Origin: Phanerodontia chrysosporium
Lineage: Eukaryota; Basidiomycota; Agaricomycetes; Polyporales; Phanerochaetaceae
Direction: 5' to 3'
Length of the DNA: 64,000 nucleotides
Assembly: GCA_001910725.1 (NCBI GenBank)
Contig: MJGA01000002.1
Location: 2,170,001 to 2,234,000 of the forward strand
Below, one piece after another: positions 48,045-60,359 of this stretch; within the stretch, counting starts at the first letter, position 1, and the number at the start of each line of letters is the position of its first letter. A model generated the notes under the pieces. It was not told the origin of the DNA, did not search any database, and saw only the letters and a list, made by a program, of their open reading frames with translations. The position numbers were made by a program, and so were the translations under genes.

Positions 48045-51000
48045 CTAACGACCGTCTTTGCCGCCGAGTATGGACAGTCCGACCTTTTTCAACAAGCCTT
48101 TCAGGCTGTTGCTCGCACGGTTGCAGTTCGCCTGCAGCCACCTCTCCATCTCCTCTCTCAACTCCGCCATCTCGTCACACAGCGGTAACGATCCATCAGG
48201 ACGGACAAGTGTCGGGTTCAGGAGCAGGTCAAACAAGCGTGTCCACAGGTCACCTTGCCAATAGCGCTTGAACGGAGTCGCGAGCTTGTACCGCGTGCGG
48301 CCGTCGGGCCCGGCAGGCCCTGCAGGGACGACGCTCGCAGCCTCAATGTACTTCCCGTAGAGCATGCAATAGATGATACCCGCGAGGCCAAAGTAGTCCG
48401 TCTGGAACGTCCACGGGCGGCCCTCGCGCAGCTCGCGGCAGTCTCTCGCGTCCGCAGCCCAGTCGCCAATAAACGTCTGGCCGGCGGGGAAGAGCCGCGT
48501 GTCGATCGTGCGGCCAAAGTCGATGAGGGTGATGCCTTGTGCGCCCAGCCGCCGGCGCCAGCGGGGTCGTACTGCGCGGCCCACGCTGCCGGCGGGCCGG
48601 GGACGTCCTCGAGGCGGAGGAGGCAGTTGTCGATCTTGACGTCGCCATGGATGAAGCCCGCCCGGTGGAGGCCCTCGAGCGTGCGCAGGAGCTCCACGGT
48701 GAAGAAGACGACGAGGAGCTCGTCGAGGCACGCGCCCTGCTGCGTGATGCCCGCCGCGGGCGCACGGTTCACGATGTCGAGCAGCGTGCCCTGCGTCCGC
48801 AGCTCGAGCACGAGGAACGACTCGTCGCGGTACGCGTACAGCGCCGCCGGCGCGACGATGCTCCGCCGCAGCGCCGGCGAGAGCGTCGCGTGGATGCGCC
48901 GCAGGACGTGGAACTCCCAGATCCCGCGCGGCTTCACGACCTTGAGCGCCACGCGCGGCACCTCATCCTCGTCGTCCTCGTCGCTCAGCTCGTCGTCCGA
49001 GCCGTCGTCCACGTCGCGCCCTCGCCGCTGCGCTGCCGCGTTGACGTCGATCGCCTCGAAGACCGCGCCGAAGCCGCCCTCGCCGAGTTTTGCACGCACG
49101 TCGTAGCGCTGCGCCCCGAGCTCGACGCGCAGCGTGTGCTCCTCGGCGCCGCCGCTGCTCCCGCGTGCGCTGTTCCCGCTACTCCGCCGCTCCTTCTTGC
49201 GTGCGAACTTCTGCAGCGCGTCGAGCCGGCCTGAGTCATGCGCGCGAAGGTCGTGGAACCCAGGGTCGGCCGGGAGCATGGAGAGCATCGCCGCGACGAT
49301 GGGTGCGTCGAACGGGTTGCACGGATTCGGCGGGACGAACGACGACGCGCGCGCGATGGCGTCCGTGAGGCTGATCAGGCCCGTCCGCTCCTCGACCTGG
49401 CTCTCCTGTCCTTCATCCTCCTCGCGCAACTCTGCAGCGAGCATGTCGGCACTCTCGCGCGCCTCCTCCTCGTTGATCGTGAAGACCTTCCCGTTGACAC
49501 TGGCAATGCTGCCCGCCGTACTACGCGCGTGTAGCGTATTCGTATACTCCATCGTGCGTTCCACGATGGGCGTCATGAGATTCAGCTTCCCGAGGCGGCC
49601 TTCATGCATGCGCCCAGAGCCGGGCTGGTGCTCCTCCTCGTCATAGTACTCGTAGTCGTACCCGTACCCGTCCTCGGCGTCGCTGCCCGCAGGTGTACGT
49701 GCTTCAAGCATGCGCTCATCGACGTCGTCGCTCATTGTGTCGTCGGCATAGCCTGCGTGCATGTGTACGTCGCCTGGCGGTGCCTGTGTGTTATCGACAT
49801 CATCGTCGAGGTCCGAACTCTGCGTCGAAGCGTCGTCATAATATTGCTCCTCCCCAGCAATAGGCATCTGGTACGCCATGACACCATCTGCATCCGAAGA
49901 GTCAGTTGAGGCGGAAGACGAGCTGTATGCCTGCAATGGCGTGCGAGCACGCTCGCCCAGGGGCATACGCGGAGTCGCGTCTTCCAATGGAGGCATTGGT
50001 GGGGATCGCGATCCCGACGGTGCGGAGGATGTACTGGGTGGATTCGCAGAAGAGTCTCTGAACGGAGTAAAAGGTTTGCGCTGCGGTGCATTCTCGTTCT
50101 GTTTTGACGGAGCAGGAGGACGGCTGAACACTCTGAATGGCTGCTCCGTCCCAGGACCAGGCAGCTTCGACGACGAGGCCTGAGGGGGCGCGTCAACGTA
50201 GATGTCCTTCTTGCTCAGTGCGGGTTTGGGCTTAGCCGAGTCCTTATCTGGCACAACAGCAGCGGAGAAAACGGTGAACGCGCTGCGCTCATCCTTCTTT
50301 ATCGCTTGCCGTGCCGGCGGAGTAGGCTCGTCCTCCTCTTCCACATCCTCAGAGACAGCACCGAGTGGGGCCGCCGGTCGCGAGCGCAAAGGGACGTGAG
50401 CGTTCTCATTCGATAAGGGTGTTGAGGGTTCCTTGGCTGCCAAGGCACGCCGCCCCTCGCGAGTCCCCGCAGGAGTTTGTCCACTACTTGACGGGTCGAC
50501 GAAAACCTGGAACTAGATGAAGACTTGTCAATAACATTGCCGTGCCACGGCAGGAACAGATTACACGCATACACCCACCTTCGAAGCTGCAGGTGTGGTG
50601 CCGTTCTCCTTCGCGCTCCTGCCTGCTCCTGCATTCTCGTCTCTGAAAACCGGTATTGGAGGCTTCGCGTTCACGCCCGCGTTCTCGTCCCGGAAAACAG
50701 GAATCGGTATCTTCCCCTGCTCGTCAGACTTCTTCGCGGCAACGAGCGCAGACTGGAGGCTGCCGCCGCCGATAGGCGTGATGGGCTCGACCTTGCGCAC
50801 GGGCGCATACTTGCTGCCTGCAGCGGGGCCAAAGCGCATGCTCTTCTCTGGCGAGTTGTACATCCCAAAGACGTCGGCCAATGCCTCCTTCGTCGCGAGC
50901 GTGACCGTCGGCTCCGCGTAGCCGCCGCCGAATCCGCCGCGCCTTGTGATCGTTGGGTTGCGCGGCACTCGAGCACCAGCTGTGCTTCCCCCACTCGACG

Positions 51001-52019
51001 CATTCGAAGATGTCGACCCCGTGAAGCGTTGTAGTTCTGATGCAGGCGGCGGCGCCCACTTCTTGCCCAGGAGACCCATAGACCGAGCTCGCGCTTCGTG
51101 TACGCTGTACTCCATGCCGTCCTCGGTGAATAGTGCTGAGAGATTGAAGCGCAGTTTCTCGGGGCGTTTTCCAGGTGGTGTTGGGAGCAGCATGGGCAGG
51201 TAGCGTTGGTGCCCATGTTTCGTGAGAGCTGGGTGGTTCACTAGGTGTGGAGGGACTTCGCTGGGCGGAGCCACAGCTGCAGGGGGAGCAGGCTCTGCCG
51301 AAGGGGCCGACGATGATGCCGAAGCTGTCGTTGCTGAAGACGATGTGGCCTTCGGCTTGAAACTTCGGAGGGGGTCTCGACGGATGGCGCGTGCTTCTGG
51401 CGTTGCACCCTTCCATGCTGCTAACGGCGGAAGAGGCGTAGATGATGTGGATATGCGAGACGGTGCAGGCTGCTTGGCCGAGACACGAGCTTGGAATTCG
51501 GCATATCGTTTCTTCAATCTTTCCACTGGTCGTGCTTTGCGTTTGATGCCATGTAGGAAGACTTGCTTCGCATCATCCGCCCTACTCATAGAATAAAAAC
51601 CTATTCCTCTAAAAATCACGCGTCACGCACCTATCTGCCCGTTCCAGCGCCGCTGCGTACTCTTCATACACCTGTGCGTACGTCATCCCCACATTGTTCT
51701 TGACGAGAAACTTATATATTGGCACTGCTGTATGTGCGCGTTCGTCGTCAACGTATGCAGCATATAGCATCCAAAGTTTGGTATAACGAAGATCGCTCTT
51801 GTACGCATCGTCATCCTTGAACTGTTTCGCGGCCTCTTCAAGCAGTTCTAGTAAGCCAGACTTGGGTATGAGGTCAGGGGGATAAGAATCGATGGTCCAC
51901 TTGACAAAGCGTTCATATTCGGCTAAAGGATCCTCGTCTTCTGTCAGTGCTGTTGCGAGCTTGGCGCGGTAAGCTTGGCGGGTCTTCTCGAGCTCTGAAA
52001 GATCGGACATCGTCGTCAA
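48045..52019 (-). CDS. BUB1: Spindle checkpoint kinase Bub1
   Basis: The start is at 52019 (or 52010). Exon 1 encodes the Mad3/Bub1 TPR region (DPLAEYERFVKWTIDSYPPD, YTKLWMLYAAYVDD, VGMTYAQVYEEYAAALERAD), which continues in exon 2 (AKQVFLHGIKRKARPVERLK). Exon 2 then has two copies of a PIPVFRDENAG unit followed at once by a KEN box (AKENG), likely APC/C-related. The middle is disordered and acidic. The kinase domain: LGEGGFGAVFEAID, VALKVVKP, GFIHGDVKIDNCLLR, LIDFGR. It recruits checkpoint proteins to kinetochores and phosphorylates H2A. At about 48545 (CCC on plus, GGG in the gene) one base seems missing, which would otherwise truncate the kinase. The 3' end faces the Rds1-like gene with about 240 bp between. 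Confidence 0.9.
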
Positions 52020-52819
52020 GTCGTGTGTCGGTGCCCAAGTGTTGGTTTCGATGCCCTTGCGGTCCTGTCCGTGCTCAATATCTTGCGAGCTTGGGGTAGC
52101 GCCAATCCGGTCGTTTCGGACCCTGACAAGAGTGAGATTGAGGTGGCGACGGCGACGACGACGGCCGGGTGCGAGTCACGGGGCTGAGCAAGTCGCGAAA
52201 CTGCCCAAATCAGCCCACGCGCCTGCCACGTGGGCACGTGATCGCGGTCACTTTGTGGCGTTCGGCAAACGAATTGGTTTTCAGCTCGGGAACATGCCTT
52301 CATCTCGTTTTTCTCGCAATCAGGGACTCTTCGCAGTTATCGGAAGCAGAAGCCGCCGCTTCCTTGGAACATATACTCTCGTCGGTGCCAATATTGATAG
52401 CTATGTTTAGTCCGCGATCCCACCACTGGGTACTGCCATCGCCCGCGGATCTGCCGCGGCAGGCACAGGGCGGGCTCTGCAAGGTACTCTCGCCCTGCTG
52501 CCCTGGCCTGGTTATGCTATTGTCACTCCCCAAGCAGTCACAGCGTTGGTCTAAGTTATGTTGGCTCGTCTCGAGGTCATCTGTTCGGTAGTAACATGGT
52601 GCGTTCCACCCTTCTCCGAACCTCCGACCGTCTTCCACGTTAGACTGATGCCTCTTATCCGAAGCCTCGGATGGTTCTGCTACTTAGTACTCTTCTACCA
52701 GGCAACACATGGAGACATGTACAGATACATGGCTCACTTCTCGCGTATATGAATCCGGTCGGCCGCCTTGTCTCATCTTGGATTTTCCCTGGCGCGAAGA
52801 CCCTCACCAGTTGGCACAA
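52020..52819. other. Divergent intergenic region, BUB1 / acyltransferase copy 2
   Basis: 800 bp of shared upstream region. Short frames are present, with no supported gene. Confidence 0.5.
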
Positions 52820-55294
52820 ATGCCGTCGTATGCCGATAGTCGACAACCACAAGGGTTACCCGCCATAGCGGTGAGGAAAGCCCGCCTGTGGCGACTGCCC
52901 ATTCCAAACCTGCAGCAAACGCTGGACCGCTATTTGTCGTCGCTCACTCCGTTCCTCCTTGACGATGAACAAGCGGGCGGCGAGAGCTTTGAAGATTCCT
53001 ATGGACGCCAGCGTAAATTGTGTCAAACTTTCTTGGAGAGTGACGGAAATGTCCTGCAGCAGCGACTCCGAAGTGTGTCTTGTTGTCGTTGGTTACGTCA
53101 CATGCACTGACCTTTCACTGCTCCTTTCAGTCCTTGATAAGCAGTCACCACATAATTGGCTGGACGACAACATATGGCTGAAATTTTATCATCAGTGGCG
53201 TGTTCCCCTCGTTGTGAACTCAAACTGGTGGGCTGCGTTTCGAAACGACACCAACATCCCCCGAGACATTCTGTCGGGAGTCTACGATCACGACGATCTT
53301 TTCTGTACAGGTCTGACCAAATGGCAGGTGTACAGGGCTGCCTGGTTAGCGCATAGAGCATTGACCTTCAAGTTCAAGGTTGACAGGTGCGTAGGGACTT
53401 GCATTTCTTTGTATCTCTTGATTGAACGATACACAGACAGGAGCTTCACCCCGAAACTACACCTGAAGGTTGGTCTGAGACCTTCTCCATGTTTTTGAAA
53501 GACTGATGTAATGATTCGCAAGGTGCATGGCTTCAATCTACGTTCCGGCGGATGTACAACACCTCTCGGCTCCCTCGCCCGGACTGCGATACCCTCTCGG
53601 AGGCCCCTCCTCCGAGTTCCCGTACGCTCTGCGGAGTCCTCTTGAACATACACGACTGGTTTTATATCATCGAGGCCCTCGACGAGAACGGTGAACCACT
53701 TTCTGCTCACGAGATCGGGAAGCGCCTCGTAGCCGTTATCCGGATGTAGCAGAAAGACTGGCTAAGGGCGAAAGAGCCGAACCCATTGGCGTCCTCAGCG
53801 CGGACGAAAGAGACCGCTGGGCAGAGGTACGCTCCGTGAGCGAGATCTGCTCCCTGCTGGGCTCACCCGCAGGATCCTCAGAACCAGAAACATCTGCTAG
53901 ACATCTCTCCCCAGAACCGCGACACTCTCGAAGCGATCAACCACTCCATCCTGGCCCTAAGTCTCGACCACTACACCTACGTCTCACCGCCTGCACTTCC
54001 GACGCCACCACCATCCCCTTCTCTCTCTTATCCCGGCACGCAAATCAAGCCTGATACGCCCTCCGAGATCGAGGACCATCTACGGAACCTGCGCTCTGCA
54101 CATCCAGACAGGCCTGCACACAATCGCTGGTTCGACAAGACCTTCACGATCGTCGTCGAGGCGAACACACGCGCCGGCGCCATGGGCGAACACTCGCCTG
54201 TTGACGCGCTCGCGCCGAACGTCCTTGGGGAATACATCTGTGACGAGGGAGTGGATGCCTCTTGCTTCGGTGATCTCGGAGACCACTGCGAGGGCGTTTC
54301 AGGTTGGAGGCGTCTCGACTGGGTCGTCGACGATCGCATCCGCGCGGAGTGCATCGATGCTGAGGACCGCGCGAGGGAGATCGTTCATAATTCGGACATC
54401 GCGCTGCTCGTGTACGATGCCTATGGAAGAGAGTATATTCGCAACAAAGGTCAGAACGTCCTGTCATGCTACACGAGCGTGCACTTCTGATAATACTTCC
54501 AATAGCCGGACTGCCGTCCGATGCATATATCCAGATGGCCATCCAGCTGGCGTACTACAAGGTCCACAACGCATTCACAGCGACGTACGAAACCGCATCG
54601 ACACGGGCATTTGAGAATGGGCGTACGGAAGCTATCCGAAGCCTCACAAAGGATTCGAGGGCTTGGGTGCTTGCGATGGCCGACCCCTCCGTTCCGGTCA
54701 GCACGGCTTATGGTACTCACATATATCCCTGCATGCTAACGACATCTCCGCACCAGCCCGAGACCCGCCACGCGCTGCTGCACACCGCAACGAAGACACA
54801 CACCACACTGAGCCGCGCGGCGGCCGCAGGGCAGGGCATCGACCGACACCTGCTGGGACTGCGCACGATGCGCGTGCCATGGGACGGCGCTCCGCCGGCC
54901 CTGTTCACGGACGCACTGTACGCCCGCAGCGCCGCGTGGGGCCTCAGCACGAGCAGCATGGGTGCCGCGCCGAACCTGCGTGGCACAGGGTTCGGCGCTG
55001 TGGTCGAGGACGGGTACGGGATCAACTGTGCGTGCCTGTGCTGGCTTTGTGGAGGCACGGCGGGCTGATCCGTGTGCAGATATTGTGAAGCCTCATACTG
55101 TCACGCTGGGCATCGAGAGCAAGCATTCCTGCCCGAAGACGTCCTCGCGTGCCCTCGCAAACGCGCTGCGCGAGGCTCTCGACGAGATGCGCGACCTCTG
55201 CGCACGGTTCCCGCCGCCACCGCGGGTCGACGAGCGTGCCAAGGTGCGGAAGGAGATGGCGGAGTTCTTGCAGAAGATGAAAGAAGACCGGTGA
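52820..55294 (+). CDS. Carnitine O-acyltransferase, copy 2
   Basis: The start is MPSYADSRQPQGLPAIAVRK at 52820. Exon 1 ends 53072, and an intron to 53130 has a CTGAC branch. Motifs parallel to copy 1: LWRLPIPNLQQTLDRYLSSL, NWLDDNIWLKFYHQWRVPL, KWQVYRAAWLAHRA, FRRMYNTSRLPRPD, NTRAGAMGEHSPVDALAPN (catalytic His), WRRLDWVVDD, YIQMAIQLAYYK, GQGIDRHLLGLR, LRGTGFG, YGIN. The N-terminus has no obvious mitochondrial presequence, and the C-terminus ends KMKEDR without a peroxisomal signal, so this copy is probably cytosolic, unlike copy 1. One base seems missing at about 53736 (TT run), otherwise the reading frame stops at 53749. The aligned segments are similar but clearly diverged, so this is an old duplication. 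Confidence 0.87.
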
Positions 55295-55538
55295 TTGCCT
55301 TGGTGGCTGACGACATGAGGTTCCTTGTGTGCTCTCAGACAATAGGCATCGATGTGGCTGGTATGGAGAGGAGGTCATGAATCAATGATTCGAGTGGCTT
55401 GTGTCTTCCGTGTGGGGAAGCACAGCCTTCATGTCTTTTGGCCTATTATGGTATTTGCGAACAAGAGCTCGAGGGTATATAAGATAGGTCTCCGGAGGTC
55501 CATGTCGTGGCATAGACGTTCACTCTCCTTGCAGGCAA

Positions 55539-56147
55539 ATGTTCCATCAAGGACAGACTTCAAGCACTAGTGGCCATGATCAGCGACGACAGGACCCTTT
55601 CGATTTCCTATGCGCTGCACAGCATAGCTATACCGGTTTGGTGGCGCACCCGATAGGTGCAGGTGGCGTGGTTGGACCGCCGATGGATTACGACGAGTGG
55701 CTCAGACGAGTCGAGACGCAGCACCCGGAATCAAGACATCAGGTAAGCCTTTTAAGCGATATTTCGGATGATCCGCTAACCAGCATCATGCAAGTTCGAA
55801 GGTGATCTAGTAGATCTAGTATATGCGGAACAAGACGCGATCGACCTGTGTGGCGTAGGGCATGAGCTGTCGCGCGCCACTAGCCCTCCAAACACCGAGT
55901 ACAGCGAGTCCGGCTTTGCTCGAACCCCACTTTCGACGAGCTGCTCTATGGCGATGACTACGTCGGAGAGTACGATGCCCTACTTGGAAAGCTCTCCACG
56001 AGGCCTACCATGCACCAACAGCCCCAGACATTGCCCAGCTTCGCCTTCACACAACACATCCCCCAGTTGAGGAAGATAGGTGCGCCGACAGTGGCTTTCG
56101 TACGCGCTATGCAGTGCCTAATTCGCTTTACTGAACAGAACACCTAG
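55539..56147 (+). CDS. Small gene of unknown function
   Basis: The frame MFHQGQTSSTSGHDQRRQDP, then PMDYDEWLRRVETQHPESRH, runs to a good GTAAGC donor (55742). The intron has GCTAACC as branch and ends CAAG near 55794. The second exon continues EGDLVDLVYAEQDAIDLCGV. After an apparent one-base break near 55920 the next frame reads NPTFDELLYGDDYVGEYDAL, and stops at 56147. It is an acidic, mostly disordered protein of about 185 residues. I recognise no family. Support is the intron signal and protein-like composition only, and the 3' end is uncertain. Confidence 0.4.
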
Positions 56148-56781
56148 TGGAGACCAATAACTCCAGGTATGGGCGTCCGCGTGGCTATGAATTCGTTCCC
56201 TGTGAGCCTTGCGAGCTCTGTTTGAAGCACCCAGACCAGCGTTGCGTAACAGATCAAGGAGCTCACCTAATCAAGGGATGGCAGGGGGAGAGCGATTCCG
56301 AGCTTCCGCTCTAGATTGGTTTTTTTGGCGTCGCCTGCTACGTGCCGCCTAGGCATTTATATGCAGGATGAAGTGAAGCAACTCTTATTAAGGCGTTGTG
56401 TTATATAAACACAGCTTACCCTATTTATAATTAACACATGTTTGGGTGTAACGCCACAATGATAATTATTCTATCATACGAAAAGAATACGAAAAGAAAC
56501 ACAGGGTGTGCTACTGCAAGACGTTTGCGTTAAAATACTCGCACGTCAGCGTGCCCCATTATGCCGCCTGAGCTGTCCAGACTAGTTAGATTCCGTATGT
56601 GGCCCTACTTACACCGGTCCACCTTCATCTGTGCTTCATCTTCCTTCCACCACGCAGGGTCTCTAGGGCTGACCGGTGAAGTTAGCTTCAGCTTAAGAGG
56701 CTACTGACTCGGACCCCGTTGAATGCGCATAACCGCAGATCGAACACGGGCGTCAAACTCATTTCATCAGCTCCTTCTAGT
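56148..56781. other. Intergenic, AT-rich patch
   Basis: The region contains an AT-rich stretch at about 56380-56520 and is otherwise featureless. It is the probable promoter region of the Rho GEF gene. Confidence 0.5.
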
Positions 56782-59700
56782 ATGTCACCTCGACCTCATC
56801 CACACATCGCGATCCCTCCTGGTGCGGCTCCCCCGTCGCAACCTTCACCTCGGCATATTGAGGATATCAACTTCATTGTTACTCCCGCGGACGATAATGA
56901 CTGGGCTGATGAGCCCAGGTACTCAGCCTACACGCCAGCCTCATCAAGCACCTCTCGCATTGCCTTCCCCGAGCCCGACATCCCTCGCTCATCAGGAAGG
57001 CCTGCGAGTATTCATGAAGCCGGTAGCCCTCGCAGCTACGAGTTTACTGACTCGCCAGTGTACATGTCGCCAATGGGAAGGACTGCCTCTCTACGACCCT
57101 CAGCTAGCTATCAGAACCTAGGGCACCGGACGTCGAGGAGCGAATCAACATTGTCAGCAAGGTCACCTTTACACCGTGGAGAGTCAAGACCTCCGTCATT
57201 CGTAGAGAGTAGCCCGGAGGTGTGGATACTTCCTTCTCCTTTTCATTCGACACAACTTGCCGAGCACTTTCCTTCTTCACACTTAGCTACCCCCAAACGA
57301 TTTATCGGATGAGTTGTCCTCTTTGACGTGTGTAGCCCCTTCGATGTTCATGTAGGCCCTGTTGATGATCGCCCCGCAATGCATGCCCTAGTCTTGACTC
57401 GAACGAAGGCCTCCGACGCTTCCAGGCTGGTGAGCTCGGGGAGAACGACGAAGAGTGGCATCGGCTTGTGCCCAAGTCTGCCCTCGAGGTTGTCGACAAC
57501 CAGGAGGTGCAGAGACAGTCCGTCATCTTCGAGATTATCAAGTCGGAGAGAGACTATGTCAGGGACCTGGAGCTCGTCCACGACGTCTTCGTCGACCCCT
57601 TGATAAACACATGCCCCATACCTCAGCAGAGGCTGCGGGGGTATGTCTCTGAGGTCTTCTACAACCTGGATGACATCCTAGCCCACCACAAGCGCATGCT
57701 GGAGAGACTCTTTGAGCTTCAACGGGAACAGCACCCCTTAATCACGAACTTTGCATCTATAATCCTGGACAGTGAGTACATGTAATACTAGTCATTCGGA
57801 GTACTTATCCGCCACCCTCCAACAGCCAGTTTTGCATTCCGTCCAGCCTACGAACAGTATATCAAGCATTACCCTCTATCGGAAGCGTACCATAGGAAGG
57901 AGCTTAAACGCAATCCCAAATATCAGTATTTTCTCTCGCAATGTGGTCAGGACCCCCGAGTACGCAAACGCGACCTCATTACATTCCTCTCGCGACCAGT
58001 GACGCGCCTACCACGATTGCTGTTACTGCTCACTACGACGCAGAAACGTACACCTCCCGACCATACGGACCAGGAGACTCTGACTCTGCTCGTAGGCTTG
58101 CTCGGCGACTTCATCAAGAGTACGCAGCCAGGTATCGAAGCCGCGGAAAGCAAAGTCAAGTTCTGGGAGTTATGCGAAAGCTTATCGTATCAGAAGGGCG
58201 AAATAATCGTGCGTATGTCTCGTTAAAGTCTCCGGCTTGGTTCTCATCGGAAGTCGTAGGACCTGGATCTGTACGATGAGAGTCGAACTCTTGTGCACTC
58301 GGGACCACTCGCCCGAAGATACACAAGCCGTACAGAAGTCACTTATACATGGGTAGACTTGCATGTAGCACTATTGGATAATTATCGTGAGTAATAATCA
58401 GTAGCCTAAGGCTTATCGACTGCTGTTCTGACTCTTGCTCTGCAGTATTACTCCTTAAGCCGGAGACTCGTTCCAACGGAAGCATTCGACACAACGTCAT
58501 TTCAAGAGTATGTCTAAGTTATATCAGTTGTCAGTTCTTCTATGCTGATATTGGCAAAAGCCTATACCCTTAGAATATCTCAGGTTGGCAGCCTTCGAAG
58601 CTCCTCCAGAGAGCCGGCGAGAGAAGGCCACCTTTACAGTTGAGCAAGCACGACTCTTCGACAGTTTCCGCTCTCGGCATCGGCCGATGTATCCCTTGAC
58701 AATTTATCATGCTTCCGCGACCTTCATACGGCGGTATACGCTGTATGCATCTAGCGAGTCCGAGCGGGAGCTCTGGCGGAGGGCCATGGTAGAGGCGATT
58801 GGACTCAGGAAAGTCAGACAGGATGCGAACATGGCAAGTACTCGTCGTACTTTACGAATGTCGGTATTGACGGAGCACACAGTGGTATGCCCCGGATACA
58901 GTCGTCGAAGGCTTCTTCCGTTTGTCCAACGGATTGGCTTCCCAAATCTCCAGTAGTCGGATCACTGGTAAAATCCGGACTGCGACATCCTTCAGTGAGA
59001 TCTTGTTGTATGCATCGGTTCGAACGTGTGTTGAGACCCATCGTAGTGATAGAAGGCAGGACTATAGTGGCGGTGGGCTGCTCGTCCGGGATCTACGTCG
59101 CTGCAAGGGGAAAGCCAGGTTCGTGACTTATGTGATTACGCATTTACCTTCTGAACCGCGTCCAGATTTTAGACGTGTGTTAAAGAAGGCAAATGTGGCG
59201 TACATTGAAGCCTTGCCCAGTCTGAACAAGATCATCGTGCATTCAGACGACGGCCTGGAGGCTTACTCCTTGGCTGCTATGGCGCTCGTAGGACTCGGCA
59301 CGGCTAGACCGCAAGACCTCGACGCGTCACGAGAACGGGTGAGCGAGCAAAATGTTGCCATAGTACTCACGAGAGTCGTCAGGATCATGGGGCGGACAAT
59401 TGGTCAGTCGCATTCCGTACCTGCCGGGACTTCTTCTGACGTAGCCGTCTCCACGCCAGTTCTGTACGCGACGAAGAGCTTCATGCAAGTAACACTCCAT
59501 GCACTTGAAGCCCTGAGCGTCCCGGACCTAACTACAAACCCGCGACGGAGCATTGGTTCCGGTTCGCCTTCTTTCCGGTCTTTTGGTGAGGTATGGTGAT
59601 TTCCCTCGTTAGACCTCGGTGCGGTAGTAATTACAATTCCTCCACATGTAGCCGACGTGGATACCGAAGGACTCGCACGACATCGTTGCGCTGCATAAGA

Positions 59701-60359
59701 CCATCGGAGTCTGTGCTGAGCGCGGGATACACGTCTTCGATCCGACAAAGTATGTTTATTACTCCCAGCCACAGCATCCCAGCGTTAACCGGTGATTGCG
59801 GGCAGCCTCAGTGCCTCAGGCGCAAACGCCACGGTGATCCCAAACTTTAGTGAGCCGACCGAGCCGATGCAGCTCCTCAAGCAACGTTCGGCGAGTGCCA
59901 AGCCGCTCGGGCTGGTCAAAGTCGCCAGCAACGAGCTGCTGGTCGTGTTCGACGGTGCGTCTATGCTGTCCGCTTTCTGATTCTACGCCAACTCAGTGCG
60001 CGACAGAGCTCGGTTGTTATATCGACAGGCACGGCGTGCCTTGCCGCTCGTCGGGGTACCTCAGGTGGGAGACGAAGGCGACCTCCTATGCGCACCGCGG
60101 CGAACATGTCTTCCTCTTCTCGCCCGAGTTCATCGAAATCCGATCGCTTGCGACAGGGAAGCTGGTGCAGGTGATCGAGGGATCGGACATCCGGCTTGTG
60201 CACGCCAGCGAGCGGGGCATGTTCGTCGCGATGCGCGGAGACGACAAGGGCGGCGGCGGGCCTAGCGACACCTTGGTTGAGCTGGTCGAGACGGCAGACC
60301 TGACCGCCCAGCAACAGACGAGCAGCGTGCCCGGTGTGTGGGACGAATGGGACATGTAA
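56782..60359 (+). CDS. Rho guanine-nucleotide exchange factor (DH-PH-CNH, Rom2-like)
   Basis: The start MSPRPHPHIAIPPGAAPPSQ at 56782 leads into a Ser/Pro-rich disordered N-terminus. DH domain: VIFEIIKSERDYVRDLELVH, VFYNLDDILAHHKRMLERLF, FSRPVTRLPRLLLL-type (SRPVTRLPRLLLLLTTT). A PH domain follows (ATFTVEQARLFDSF, YASSESERELWRRAMVEAI), then a C-terminal CNH domain (GRTIVAVGCSSGIYVAARG through RSLATGKLVQVIEGSDIR), ending VWDEWDM. This layout is that of fungal Rho1 activators in cell-wall integrity signalling at the plasma membrane. No DEP domain is seen in the N-terminus. There are many short introns. A frame change at a C5A3 run (57290-57297) separates the N-terminal exon from the DH-bearing exons. 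Confidence 0.85.

Noticed and set aside
48255..49646. Plus-strand frames of 170-283 codons opposite BUB1
   Set aside because: Antisense to a kinase domain with all catalytic motifs; Arg/Ser-rich artefacts of GC-rich coding DNA.
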